The translations under genes were made by a program, and so were the position numbers. A DNA stretch of 64,000 nt, taken from NCBI RefSeq assembly GCF_016616425.1, contig NZ_CP067101.1:310001-374000 (forward strand), given 5' to 3'. Source of the DNA: Bradyrhizobium diazoefficiens (GTDB lineage Bacteria; Pseudomonadota; Alphaproteobacteria; Rhizobiales; Xanthobacteraceae). Below the pieces are notes generated by a model, which was not told the origin of the DNA, ran no database searches, and saw only the letters and a program-made list of their open reading frames with translations. Position 1 is the stretch's first letter; the number at the start of each line of letters is the position of its first letter. Below are positions 8,701 through 16,465 of the stretch, in pieces.

Positions 8701-9348
8701 CGCCCCGGCCACTACGTGCTGATCGCCGTGAGCGATACCGGCACCGGAATCCCCGCGAACATGCTGACCAGGGTGTTCGACCCCTTTTTCACCTCGAAGG
8801 GACCGGGCAAGGGCACCGGACTCGGACTTTCGATGGTCTACGGCTTCATCAAGCAGTCCGCGGGCCACATCAAGATCTACAGCGAGGAAGGCCACGGCAC
8901 CACGATCAAGATGTACCTGCCGCCCGGCAAGACGCCGGCGGCAGTCGGCGAAGGCGTGACGCCGGCGACGATCGAGGGCGGACACGAGACGATCCTGGTG
9001 GTCGAGGACGACAGGCTGGTGCGCGACTACGTGCTGGCGCAGCTGCATTCGCTGGGTTACGTCACCTTGCAGGCCGCGAACGCCACGGAGGCGCTCGCGA
9101 TCGTCGCCGCCGGACTGCCATTCGACCTTCTGTTCACCGACGTCATCATGCCCGGCAAGATGAACGGACGGCAACTCGCCGACGAGCTGGCAAGGACGCG
9201 CCCCGATCTCAGGGTGGTCTACACCTCCGGCTATACCGAGAATGCGATCATCCATCACGGCCGGCTGGATTCCGGCGTTCTGCTGCTGGCGAAGCCCTAT
9301 CGCAAATCGGATCTCGCGCGGATCATCCGAAAGGCGCTGCAAGCGTAA
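5755..9348 (+). CDS. Hybrid sensor histidine kinase (dCache-HAMP-PAS-PAS-PAS-HisKA-HATPase-REC)
   Basis: Membrane-bound hybrid kinase, 1197 residues. A first membrane helix at about 33-55 (AIAMILLVAVTVAAVGWL) and a second at about 353-373 (LLVGVLAVLAAASLAVLLA) enclose a periplasmic sensor of some 300 residues that looks like a dCache domain. HAMP follows (to about 425), then three PAS domains (about 452-560, 575-690, 700-815). The phospho-accepting histidine is H840 in GGVAHDFNNIL; the ATPase boxes include NARDAMPGGG and FFTSKGPGKGTGLGLS. The C-terminal receiver has D1129 in LLFTDVIMP. A C-terminal receiver usually passes phosphate to an HPt protein, and an orphan HPt is encoded at 19308. The signal is unknown. 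Confidence 0.93.
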   Translation: MSAPAADNEGASASAQIGRDPPGSPASIPMTLATRLAIAMILLVAVTVAAVGWLGYSNTTQAVIPRVLERVEAQSRLLAANLESYVAGARGDLVGYRSAAAINGLIRAHVSGGIDPSDGVSEQTWRERIATRLAAEIEAKPIYGQFRIIGLDDDQRELVRVDRSGPNGAVRIVPSGELERKGERSYFQDTIRLAPGEIYVSPIDLATRQGDTTAPHVPTLRVATPLFTADGKPFGIIIANIDMRPALDHVRATANSGGEIYVVNSRGDYLVHPDRAREFGSLRGRPTDWRDDFPFFSALAGTSEASTRLMTDGSGRPSGAALAPALLAGKEWVAIIATIPPSVFDRVPAAIKKTSLLVGVLAVLAAASLAVLLARSLTRPIARLTRAVEAISRGQPADIPVDASGETGVLARAFAQMVEETRAKTAALEREVREHRRTEAARSHHAAREHLFSAAVESSDDAIVMQSLDAIITGWNPAAERLYGYSADEAIGKSTSIIVPPDRREHGKDYLARIARGEPIERFETVRLRKDGTPVEISLSLSPIRGPSGEIIGASGTAHSLTEARRAERQLQQQLEERRRIFDTSQDLIMIMDSRGHIAQISPSSETILGYRPDEMIGRSGADFIHPDHLAQSREGMRAMRRGERRKLDDTRCLHKSGHEVWLSWLGSWSEQAQRFFFVGRDMTEARLAQESLQESERLARNIVETSLDAFIQTDETGSILDWNSQAEQLFGWRRDEVLGKSTIDLIVAGSERARVRAGLKQFLKSEDGRTLNRRRELMCRRRDGKEFKAELSVTALKRRGGLLFNIFYRDLTDKIAAEERIRHAEKMEAVGQLTGGVAHDFNNILTVITGTIEILAEAVEKDPQLAAITKMIDEAAARGADLTQHLLAFARKQPLQPREIDINSLVVDTAKLLRPTLGEQIQVESVFEDENCVAIVDPNQLTTAILNLAFNARDAMPGGGKLIVETGAAYLDEVYASVNDVRPGHYVLIAVSDTGTGIPANMLTRVFDPFFTSKGPGKGTGLGLSMVYGFIKQSAGHIKIYSEEGHGTTIKMYLPPGKTPAAVGEGVTPATIEGGHETILVVEDDRLVRDYVLAQLHSLGYVTLQAANATEALAIVAAGLPFDLLFTDVIMPGKMNGRQLADELARTRPDLRVVYTSGYTENAIIHHGRLDSGVLLLAKPYRKSDLARIIRKALQA

Positions 9349-9360
9349 GGCGCGACCTCA

Positions 9361-9522
9361 TGTCCCGGACAGTGCGCAACGTGCCATGAGCGCGTTCACG
9401 CGCATCTTCGACGCGCTATGGCTGCGTCGCAGAGCCGGGACCTGAACTGCCGGCAGTGGAACTTGAGAGATGGGCCCCGGCTCAGCAGCGCATCATTGCA
9501 TGATGCACTGCGTCCGGGACAC
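9361..9522. repeat. Palindromic intergenic repeat, family A copy 1
   Basis: Begins TGTCCCGGAC and ends with its reverse complement GTCCGGGACA. Inside are GCAGAGCCGGGACC and ATGGGCCCCGGCTC, which recur in the copy at 58060-58194. This is a GC-rich imperfect stem of about 160 bases between the hybrid kinase and the convergent FixJ-like gene. I recognise it as a type of intergenic repeat common in Bradyrhizobium. Confidence 0.7.
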
Positions 9523-9531
9523 CAGACCGTT

Positions 9532-10167
9532 TTACGACGCGCGCTGGACCGCGGTCATCACGATGCGGATCAGATCGGCGGCATTGCGCGCGCCGAGCTT
9601 CTTCATGATGTTGGCGCGGTGATCCTCGATGGTGCGCGGGCTGATGCCGAGCGTGCGGCCGGCTTCCTTGTTGGACGCACCGGAGGCGAACTGCTCGAGC
9701 ACCTCGCGCTCCCTGCGTGTCAGCGGCTCGCGTCCGGGGAAATGCAGCGAGCCGAATTTCGGCGAGGCGTTCTCCGCCTGCCTGCGCGCATAGGCGCCGA
9801 TCGCCTCGTCGAGCCGGCCAACGATCTCGCTGCCGCGGAACGGCTTCTCGATGAAGTCGAGCGCGCCGCTCTTGATCGCGCCCACCGCCATCGCAATGTC
9901 GCCCTGCCCGGAGATCATGAAGATCGGCGCCGGATAGTCCTCGCCGTGCAGCTCGTTCAGAATGTCGAGACCCGACTTTCCGGGAATGTGCACGTCGAGC
10001 AGGATCGCAGCCGGTGTGCGGTTTCGCGCGACCGAGAGCAGCGCTGCGCCGTCCGCAAAACAGATCACCTCATAACCCGCCGCCTTCAACACCATCGACA
10101 GAGTGTCGCGAACGGCAGGGTCGTCGTCGACCACGAAGATTTCACCGCGAGAGCTTTGTTCGGCCAT
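9532..10167 (-). CDS. FixJ-family response regulator (REC-LuxR HTH)
   Basis: Two-component transcription factor of 211 residues. The receiver (about 8-125) has DDD at 14-16, phosphorylated D58 in ILLDVHIPGKSG and the lysine in IEKPF. The C-terminal LuxR/FixJ helix-turn-helix is LTRREREVLEQFASGASNKE followed by LGISPRTIEDHR. ATG 10167 (MAEQSSRGE) is chosen; an in-frame TTG 42 bases further upstream is a weaker start. It is separated from the hybrid kinase only by a repeat and is convergent with it, so it is a candidate output of that kinase, but cognate pairing is inference. Confidence 0.9.
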   Translation of the reverse strand: MAEQSSRGEIFVVDDDPAVRDTLSMVLKAAGYEVICFADGAALLSVARNRTPAAILLDVHIPGKSGLDILNELHGEDYPAPIFMISGQGDIAMAVGAIKSGALDFIEKPFRGSEIVGRLDEAIGAYARRQAENASPKFGSLHFPGREPLTRREREVLEQFASGASNKEAGRTLGISPRTIEDHRANIMKKLGARNAADLIRIVMTAVQRAS

Positions 10168-10316
10168 GTGCCACGTCCGGTTGGCGTGAAGGACTCGCGT
10201 CCGCGCCAACCGTTATGGCGTTCGGCGCGGATTCGGCCCACCCGTATTTGTACGGGACATGAACTTAACGCACAAGTAGCGGCGAGGTGCCTAATTGCGG
10301 GATACGGAGAATATCC

Positions 10317-10628
10317 ATGCTAAATTTCGCCGGCACACCCGTGCTTGTCACGACGCCTGAAACTGACAGCCGTCAGTTGATCGCCGCCGATCTTCGCTCG
10401 CTGATCGCACGGATCGAGAGCAGCATGCGCCTGATCGATGCCGCCATGATGGAAGCAGGCAAGTTGGAAACGGGCCTGGCACACGGCGATCCGCCCGGTT
10501 CCGCCGACATTTTCGTGCTCGACGATGTCACGCCCCGCTATGCGGCGGCGAGCGCCACCCTCAACGCCTGTCGGGCGGGCCTTGGCCACGCCCTGCAATG
10601 TCTGTCGGAATCCGGCGGCCCGGCATAG
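10317..10628 (+). CDS. Small uncharacterised protein
   Basis: 103 residues beginning MLNFAGTPVLVTTPETDSRQ. I do not recognise a family. The protein is soluble with no signal peptide, mostly helical (LIAADLRSLIARIESSMRLIDAAMMEAGK), and has a central VLDDVTPRYAAA. ATG 10317 is preceded by GGAGA at 10306-10310. A GTG at 10287 in the same frame would add ten residues. It is divergent from the FixJ-like gene at 10167, with about 150 bases between them, so the two may share a control region. Confidence 0.65.
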   Translation: MLNFAGTPVLVTTPETDSRQLIAADLRSLIARIESSMRLIDAAMMEAGKLETGLAHGDPPGSADIFVLDDVTPRYAAASATLNACRAGLGHALQCLSESGGPA

Positions 10629-10681
10629 GTCGCGATCAGCGCGGCTGAGCGGCCGCATCCCGTCGCATGGCGGTTCCGCAG

Positions 10682-10808
10682 CCTAAAGCGCGATGAGATT
10701 GCAATGAATCGTCATCGCGCTTTAGGTTGTTGTTGTTTGAGCATGATCTTTTCGGAAAACCGCCTCGCACTTTTCGCTAACGCGGCCCTTCGGGTCCGGA
10801 TCATGCTC
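10682..10808. repeat. Double-stem intergenic repeat, family D
   Basis: Two adjacent inverted repeats: exact 15-base arms CCTAAAGCGCGATGA (10682-10696) and its complement (10712-10726), then GAGCATGATC (10739-10748) paired with GATCATGCTC (10799-10808). The wording GAGCATGATCTTTTCGGAAA is typical of a repeat scattered through Bradyrhizobium and Rhodopseudomonas genomes. The right arm reaches the TAG stop of the next gene. Confidence 0.75.
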
Positions 10809-11311
10809 TAGGCGCGGTGCCGTTCCACGATCGCGTCGGTGGCGACACCGCCCCAGGTATGGATCGCCGGAAGGCCCATCGCGGTCTTGCCGAGATTGGC
10901 GAGGCTGATGCGCAGGGCCGCGAGGTCGAGCGGCTTCGGCAGGCTCTGGAGCTCGATCCCGACGGACCGGGCGAAGCTGCGGGCACCGCTGCGGCGCCTG
11001 CCGTCCATGCCGCTGATGACGATCACCGCACCGCCGAACTTCGCTGCCGCCATCTCGCGCAACACGTCGATGCCGTCGCCATCCTCCAGCACGAGATCGA
11101 GCGTCACGCAATCGAAGCGCGCGGCGCGGAGCTTCTCGATCGCATCCGCCACGGACGGCGCCACGGTGACTTCGTGGCCGGCCTGCTTGGCGGCGACCGT
11201 GATCAGGCTCCGCTGCGTGGCGTCGTCATCGACCACCAGAAGCTGAAGCGCACGCCGTTCGGCGCCATCGGGCAGGTTCGACGGGATCGGGGAAAGAGAA
11301 CTTCTGGGCAT
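10808..11311 (-). CDS. Response regulator (REC) with short C-terminal extension
   Basis: 167 residues. The receiver (about 22-140) has VVDDD, the phosphorylation aspartate in CVTLDLVLEDGDG and the lysine in SLPKPL. After the receiver come about 25 residues (GKTAMGLPAIHTWGGVATDAIVERHRA) of no known domain. There is no HTH, so it is a single-domain regulator acting by protein contact. The stop codon lies at the end of the repeat at 10682-10808, so repeat insertion may have set the present C-terminus. It lies downstream of the chemotaxis operon on the same strand, after 141 bases. Confidence 0.82.
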   Translation of the reverse strand: MPRSSLSPIPSNLPDGAERRALQLLVVDDDATQRSLITVAAKQAGHEVTVAPSVADAIEKLRAARFDCVTLDLVLEDGDGIDVLREMAAAKFGGAVIVISGMDGRRRSGARSFARSVGIELQSLPKPLDLAALRISLANLGKTAMGLPAIHTWGGVATDAIVERHRA

Positions 11312-11452
11312 TGCCGTATCCTGAGATTGAGACTGTCAATGGATACACGGTTCGCGCTTAGGCCACGTAAAGCTGCTGTCGCGAATTCGTTCGGATGTTT
11401 TCAGAGAATGTGAAGCAAGGGCTCGGAAAGAACGGCGACAAACGCAGGCGGA

Positions 11453-11770
11453 TCACGCCGCGGCGTCATGGCCGTCGGCCGCACCACGCTTCTTCCTGTT
11501 CTTGCCGCGCAGGAACTGGATGTCCATTTCGGCGCCGTTGACGCGGACCAGCTCGCAGCGGCGGTAGGCGAGGCCCGTGGACGACAACAGCAGGAAGAAT
11601 TCTTTCAGGTTCAAGCCCTGGATCGAGCCCTCCACCGTGAGGACGGCGTCGGTATCGGAGATCGCGTTGAGCTTGCAGTCGCGACGCCAGGTGCCATCGA
11701 TGGCCATGATGCAGACATCATAGCCACGACTGAAAGTCACGCGTTCGGTACCCTTGCCATCCTCGGCCAT
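11453..11770 (-). CDS. PilZ-like domain protein
   Basis: 105 residues, start ATG 11770 two bases after the cheR stop, so it is the distal gene of the chemotaxis operon. ERVTFSRGYDVCI near the N-terminus recalls the arginine motif of PilZ c-di-GMP receptors, and NAISDTDAVL stands where (D/N)xSxxG is expected. The second motif is incomplete, with D instead of the last glycine, so c-di-GMP binding is uncertain. The C-terminus is basic (RGKNRKKRG). PilZ proteins next to che genes usually adjust motility or surface behaviour. Confidence 0.7.
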   Translation of the reverse strand: MAEDGKGTERVTFSRGYDVCIMAIDGTWRRDCKLNAISDTDAVLTVEGSIQGLNLKEFFLLLSSTGLAYRRCELVRVNGAEMDIQFLRGKNRKKRGAADGHDAAA

Positions 11771-11772
11771 GT

Positions 11773-12651
11773 CTATCGTCCTGCTACCACCGCCAGGCGC
11801 GGCGCCGCGCCGGCGAGAACCGGCTTGGCGGCCGCGGCCCGTGGATCATTCGGCTTGTAGAGGCCGCGCCGCTCCGGAATCGGGCGGAACGTATCGGTCA
11901 GACCGACCACGGTTTCGGCCGCGCCCAGCACCAGGAAGCCGTCGGGCTCGATCTGGCGCGCCAACCGGTTGAAGATGTTGATCTTGGTGTCCTGGTCGAA
12001 ATAGATCAGCACGTTGCGGCAGAAGATGACGTCGAAGGTGCCGAGCTGGGAAAAATCGTGCAGCAGGTTGAGCTGGCGATGCTGGATCATCGCCCGTAGT
12101 TCGGGATTGACCTGCCAGGTCTCGCCGGTCTGCTTGAAATATTTGACCAGCATCTGGATCGGCAGGCCGCGCTGTACCTCGAACTGGCTGTAGACGCCGG
12201 CCTTGGCCTTCTCCAGCACCTCTTGCGACAGATCGGTCGCGATGATCTCGACGCGCCAGCCGGTGAGGGCCGCGCCCATCTCCTTCAAGCACATCGCCAG
12301 CGAATAAGGCTCCTGCCCGGTCGATCCGGCGGCGCACCAGATGCGCACGCTGCGGCGGCCGGCGCGCGCCTTGACGATCTCCGGCATGATGGTGTCGCGG
12401 AAATGATCGAACGGGACCTTGTCGCGGAAGAAGAAGGTCTCGTTGGTGGTCATCGCTTCGACCACGTCGGTGATCAAGGCGCGCGAGCCACCTTGCAGCT
12501 TCTGCACGAGCTCGCCGATGCCGGAGAGCCCGGCCTTGCGGGCCAGCGGCAGCAAGCGGCTTTCGATCAGATATTGCTTGTCTGCGGACAGATCGAGACC
12601 GGAATTGTCCTTCAGGAATTTGCGCAGATACTCATACTCGGTCGAAGTCAC
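11773..12651 (-). CDS. cheR: Chemotaxis protein methyltransferase CheR
   Basis: Methylates glutamates of chemoreceptors using S-adenosylmethionine. The 292-residue protein has the N-terminal helical CheR domain, the conserved AMTTNETFFFRD segment, the SAM-binding WCAAGSTGQEPYSLAM and the FCRNVLIYFD motif. The start is taken as GTG 12651 (VTSTEYEYLRKFL) because GAGAGG lies just upstream; the ATG at 12711 would add 20 residues of no family likeness. No cheB methylesterase or receptor gene lies in the cluster, so its substrates must be encoded elsewhere. It sits between cheY and the PilZ gene. Confidence 0.93.
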   Translation of the reverse strand: MTSTEYEYLRKFLKDNSGLDLSADKQYLIESRLLPLARKAGLSGIGELVQKLQGGSRALITDVVEAMTTNETFFFRDKVPFDHFRDTIMPEIVKARAGRRSVRIWCAAGSTGQEPYSLAMCLKEMGAALTGWRVEIIATDLSQEVLEKAKAGVYSQFEVQRGLPIQMLVKYFKQTGETWQVNPELRAMIQHRQLNLLHDFSQLGTFDVIFCRNVLIYFDQDTKINIFNRLARQIEPDGFLVLGAAETVVGLTDTFRPIPERRGLYKPNDPRAAAAKPVLAGAAPRLAVVAGR

Positions 12652-12711
12652 GATGGCCTCTCGGAAAGCTGTACTGGAACACTCTGGCAGCAACATGCGG
12701 GCCAGACACAC

Positions 12712-13098
12712 TCAGACCATGGCTTGTCCGACCGGCAGCAAGCCGACTTCAGCGAATTTGTCGGCGATGATGTCTTTGTCGAAGGGCTTCATGATGTACT
12801 CATTGGCGCCGCCGCTGAGCGCCTGGGCGATATGAGCCACATTGTTCTCGGTGGTGCAGAACACCACCTTGGGCTGGTCGCCGCCGGGCAGGCGGCGCAT
12901 GTGGCCCATGAATTCGAAGCCGTCCATCACGGGCATGTTCCAGTCGAGCAGCACCGCATCGGGCAGCTGCCGCTGGCAGATCTCGAGCGCCTTGGAGCCG
13001 TCCTCGGCCTCGGTCACTTCGAATTCCAGGCCCTCCAGGATCCGGCGCGCGATCTTGCGCACCACGCTGGAATCATCGACCACCAAGCAGGTTTTCAT
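12712..13098 (-). CDS. cheY: CheY-type response regulator
   Basis: Single receiver domain of 128 residues, start ATG 13098. VVDDS (6-10) gives the acidic pocket, D52 in AVLLDWNMPVMDG is the phosphorylated residue, and K in YIMKPFDKD completes the site. It lies between cheW and cheR, so it is the diffusible output of the CheA complex. Whether it acts on the flagellar switch or on another machine is not visible. The frame stays open upstream of ATG 13098, but that part runs antisense-like over the cheW region and was left out. Confidence 0.92.
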   Translation of the reverse strand: MKTCLVVDDSSVVRKIARRILEGLEFEVTEAEDGSKALEICQRQLPDAVLLDWNMPVMDGFEFMGHMRRLPGGDQPKVVFCTTENNVAHIAQALSGGANEYIMKPFDKDIIADKFAEVGLLPVGQAMV

Positions 13099-13129
13099 TT
13101 TGGTTCTCCGACTCCGATGTTTCGTTGGT

Positions 13130-13603
13130 TCACGCAGCCATTTGCACTTTGGTTTCGAGTTCGAGGACGCTATCGACGTCGAGGACGACCATGAGCTGAC
13201 GGTCGAGGCGGTGGACGCCGCCGGCGAGCTTGGCCATGCGGGGGTCGAGGTTGACGGGGTTCTCTTCCATGCCGGCCTCGGGCAGGCGCAGCACCTCGCC
13301 GATCTGGTCGATGAGCAGGCCATAGGATTCGCCGCGCAGGTCGACGCCGACCGCCATCGGCACCTTGCCGTCCTCGGCCCTGGGCAGGCCGAGACGGGCG
13401 CGCATGTCGAGCACGGTGACGATGCGGCCGCGCAGATTGAGCACGCCGGCGATCTCGTGCGAGGACAGCGGCACGCGGGTGACGCGCTCGGGCATGAACA
13501 CGTCCTGGACGCGGGAGATCGGCAAGCCGAACAGCTGGCCGCCGATCATCGCGGTGACGTATTCGACCATGGCGCCTTCGCCGGACTGGGTCTTCTTGAT
13601 CAT
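13130..13603 (-). CDS. cheW: Chemotaxis coupling protein CheW
   Basis: 157-residue scaffold that links chemoreceptors to CheA. The family pattern is visible: VTAMIGGQLFGLPISRVQDVF at the start, GVLNLRGRIVTVLDMRARLGL in the middle and GLLIDQIGEVLRL towards the end. The N-terminal MIKKTQSGEGA is a short extension. It follows cheA by about 25 bases and precedes cheY by about 30, with all genes on one strand, so this is one operon. Confidence 0.93.
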   Translation of the reverse strand: MIKKTQSGEGAMVEYVTAMIGGQLFGLPISRVQDVFMPERVTRVPLSSHEIAGVLNLRGRIVTVLDMRARLGLPRAEDGKVPMAVGVDLRGESYGLLIDQIGEVLRLPEAGMEENPVNLDPRMAKLAGGVHRLDRQLMVVLDVDSVLELETKVQMAA

Positions 13604-13627
13604 AAGCGTGTCTCCTGATCCCGCGGG

Positions 13628-16465
13628 TTACGCCGCGGCCCGGCTCAGCTCGGAGGCGCCGGCGGCGCCCGCGGTCTGCTCCTTCAGCGCCGCGATCAGG
13701 CCGGGACGGTCGAACTTGGCGACATAGTCGTGGAAGCCGGCCTGGCGGCCGCGCTCGATCGCCGCCGGCGACACCAGCGCGGACAGACCGATGATCGGCA
13801 TCGCGCCGAGATTGTTGTCCGAGCGGATGACTTCGGCGAACTCGAACCCGTTCATGTCGGGCATCTCGATGTCGGTCAGCACCACGTCGAAGCTCTGGGC
13901 GCGCAATGCGGCGAGGCCCTCCTGCGCGCCTCCCGCGGTGCGGACGCGGTAGCCGGCCGCTTTCAGCACCGGGGCCAGCATATTGCGGAAGAACGCGGAG
14001 TCGTCGACCAGCAGCACCGACTGCGCGTGCATCGACGGCTTCATCTCCTTGCGGGTGAACCAGTCGGCGAACGCCATCGGCAAGAAGTGGCCGACGTCGA
14101 TCACCTCGGTGGCCTGGCCCTTGATCACGGCCGAGCCCAGAATGCCGGAGGCGGAGCCGCCGACCTCGATGTTGAGCCGTTCCTCGACGATGTCGATGAT
14201 CTCGTCGACGACGAGGCCCATGGAGCGGCCGTCGTCGGCGAACACCAGGATCGGCTGGGCGCCCTGGGTCGCGATGGCGACGCCGTCCATGGCGACCAGC
14301 GGCATCAGCTGCTCGCGGTACTGCACCATGTAGCGGCCGTTGGAGAACTCGATCTTGTCGGCCGGCAGCTCTTCCAGGCGGGTGACGAGCCCGAGCGGGA
14401 CCGCCTTGGGCTGCGACGAGCCGGCGCGGAACACCAGCAGCGAGGTGGTCTGCTCGCCGCTTCCGATGTGATGGGCCCCGGTCTCGTCGCCCATGTCATG
14501 GGCCGAGGAGCCGGCGGCGCCGAGCGCCTTGGCAATGCCGTTGGGATCGATGATCATGATCACCGCGCCATCGCCCAGAATGGTGTTGCCGGAGAACATG
14601 TCGATGTGACGCAGCTTGGTCGACATCGGCTTGACCACGATTTCTTCGGTGTGGAACACGCCGTCGACCACGATGCCGAAGGTCTGGCTGCCGACTTGCG
14701 TGACCACGATGAAGCCGTTCTCGGGATCGGATGCGGCGCCGTCATCGATCTTCAGCAGCTTCTTCAGATGGATCAGCGGCAACAGCTTGTTGCGCAGGCG
14801 CAGCACCGCGGTGTCCTTGATGCGCTCGATGCGGTGCTCGGAGTTGGCGCGGGCCCGCACCAGCTCGACCACCGAGAGCTGCGGGATCGCAAAGCGGTCG
14901 CCGGCGGCCTCCACGATCAGGGCGGAGACGATCGCCAGCGTCAGCGGGATCTTGATGGTGACCGAAGATCCCTCGCCGGCCACGCTCTTGATGTCGATGG
15001 TGCCGCCGATCTGGTCGATATTGGTGCGCACCACGTCCATGCCGACGCCGCGGCCGGAGACCGAGGTGATGGCGGCCGCGGTGGAGAAGCCCGGCGCGAA
15101 GATGAACTTGTGGATCTGCGCTTCGCTCATCTTCTCCAGCTCGGCCTCGGTGACGAGGCCGCTCGAGATCGCCTTGGCCTTGATCTTCTCGGTGTTGAGG
15201 CCTCTGCCGTTGTCGGCGATGCAGATGATGATGTGGCCGCCCTCGTGATAGGCGGACAGGCGAATGGTGCCCTGCTCGCCCTTGCCGGCCGCGAGGCGCT
15301 CGGCCGGGGTCTCCAGGCCATGATCGGCCGAGTTGCGCACCATGTGGGTGAGCGGGTCCTTGATCAGGTCGAGCACCTGGCGGTCGAGCTCGGTGTCGGC
15401 GCCGTGCATCTCCAGCTCGATCTGCTTGCCGAGCTCGCTCGACAGGTCGCGGACGATGCGGGGCAGCTTCTGCCAGGCATTGCCGATCGGCTGCATGCGC
15501 GTCTTCATGACGCCCTCCTGCAGCTCGGCGGTGACGTTGGACAGCCGCTGCAGCGGCACCTTGAACTCGCTGTCCTCGTTGCGGCGGGAGATCTCCAGAA
15601 GCTGGTTGCGGGTCAAGACCAGCTCGGAGACCATGGTCATCAAATGCTCCAGCGTATCCACGTTGACGCGGATCGACTGGTTGGCGATGCGGTCGCCCTC
15701 AGAGGCCCCCTCGTCGGCCATCGACTTCTTCGGCGCGGCCTTCTCCTTGGGTGCCTTTGCAGCTTCCCTGGCCACAGGCGCCGGCGCTTCGGCAGCGGGC
15801 TCGGCCTTGGCCAGCGGCGCGGGCGCTTCGATCGCGGTCTCGCGGAAGGCGCGCTCGAGCTCGTCGAGCGAGACTTCGCCCGGACGCAACGGGCGCTCCA
15901 GGGTCTGCTCGATCAGCGAGCCCGCGGTCATCGCTGTGGCCGGTGTGGCAACTGGTGCTTCCGGCACCAGCGGCGGTGCGTCGGCAACAGGAGCTGCACC
16001 GGAGGTCGGCATCGGCTCCGCCGAGCCTGACGCGATCGGCAAAGCCGAGCCTGACGCGATCGGCAAAGCCGACACTGACATGGCCGCCATGCCCTGCTCG
16101 ACCATCGCTTCCAGCTTGTCGATGAGATCGCGGTCGTTGCCCTCCGGCTCGGCTTCGGTCGCCTCCAGCCCGGCGAGGATCTCCTTGATGCGGTCGATCG
16201 AGGACAGGATCACCGTCACCGCCTGCCCCGTCACCGGCATGCCGTCACGGAACTTGCCCATCAACGTCTCGCCGGCATGCGCCAGCGCTTCCAGACGCGG
16301 CAGGCCGAGGAAGCCGCAGGTGCCCTTGATGGTGTGGACCAGGCGGAAGATGTTATCCAGGATCTTGGCGTTGTTCGGCTCCTGCTCGAACTTCACCAAT
16401 TGATTGTCCACCGTGTCCAGGCTCTCACTGGTCTCCGTCAAAAACTCCCGCAACAGATCATCCAT
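13628..16465 (-). CDS. cheA: Chemotaxis histidine kinase CheA with two CheW-like domains and a C-terminal receiver
   Basis: Large hybrid CheA, 945 residues. Order: HPt with H44 in FRLVHTIKGTCGFLG; an Ala/Pro-rich linker (about 140-250) where the P2 domain would be, including a tandem repeat; dimerisation segment (QSIRVNVDTLEHLMTMVSEL); ATPase domain with N-box DPLTHMVRNSADHG and GRGVGMDVV; a CheW-like domain (SSVTIKIPLTLAIVSALIV onwards); a second CheW-like domain (LLVFRAGSSQPKAVPLGL); and a receiver with VDDS and LTDIEMPDMNG. A fused receiver and two CheW units are unlike plain flagellar CheA and more like CheA of type-IV-pilus or alternative-function systems. It heads the operon cheA-cheW-cheY-cheR-PilZ. 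Confidence 0.93.
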   Translation of the reverse strand: MDDLLREFLTETSESLDTVDNQLVKFEQEPNNAKILDNIFRLVHTIKGTCGFLGLPRLEALAHAGETLMGKFRDGMPVTGQAVTVILSSIDRIKEILAGLEATEAEPEGNDRDLIDKLEAMVEQGMAAMSVSALPIASGSALPIASGSAEPMPTSGAAPVADAPPLVPEAPVATPATAMTAGSLIEQTLERPLRPGEVSLDELERAFRETAIEAPAPLAKAEPAAEAPAPVAREAAKAPKEKAAPKKSMADEGASEGDRIANQSIRVNVDTLEHLMTMVSELVLTRNQLLEISRRNEDSEFKVPLQRLSNVTAELQEGVMKTRMQPIGNAWQKLPRIVRDLSSELGKQIELEMHGADTELDRQVLDLIKDPLTHMVRNSADHGLETPAERLAAGKGEQGTIRLSAYHEGGHIIICIADNGRGLNTEKIKAKAISSGLVTEAELEKMSEAQIHKFIFAPGFSTAAAITSVSGRGVGMDVVRTNIDQIGGTIDIKSVAGEGSSVTIKIPLTLAIVSALIVEAAGDRFAIPQLSVVELVRARANSEHRIERIKDTAVLRLRNKLLPLIHLKKLLKIDDGAASDPENGFIVVTQVGSQTFGIVVDGVFHTEEIVVKPMSTKLRHIDMFSGNTILGDGAVIMIIDPNGIAKALGAAGSSAHDMGDETGAHHIGSGEQTTSLLVFRAGSSQPKAVPLGLVTRLEELPADKIEFSNGRYMVQYREQLMPLVAMDGVAIATQGAQPILVFADDGRSMGLVVDEIIDIVEERLNIEVGGSASGILGSAVIKGQATEVIDVGHFLPMAFADWFTRKEMKPSMHAQSVLLVDDSAFFRNMLAPVLKAAGYRVRTAGGAQEGLAALRAQSFDVVLTDIEMPDMNGFEFAEVIRSDNNLGAMPIIGLSALVSPAAIERGRQAGFHDYVAKFDRPGLIAALKEQTAGAAGASELSRAAA
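16020..16067. repeat. Two 24-bp direct repeats inside cheA
   Basis: The 24-base unit starting GCCGAGCCTGACGCGATCGG occurs twice head to tail, then begins a third time and diverges. In the protein this gives a repeated octad around SALPIASG in the linker after the HPt domain. The length keeps the frame. Confidence 0.8.

Noticed and set aside
7126..9342. Open frame of 738 codons antisense to the hybrid kinase
   Set aside because: It mirrors the kinase codons; its translation is His/Asp/Arg-rich without domains, a GC-bias shadow.
13730..16030. Open frame of 766 codons antisense to cheA
   Set aside because: Same bias; no start signal and no family likeness, while cheA fits its family throughout.
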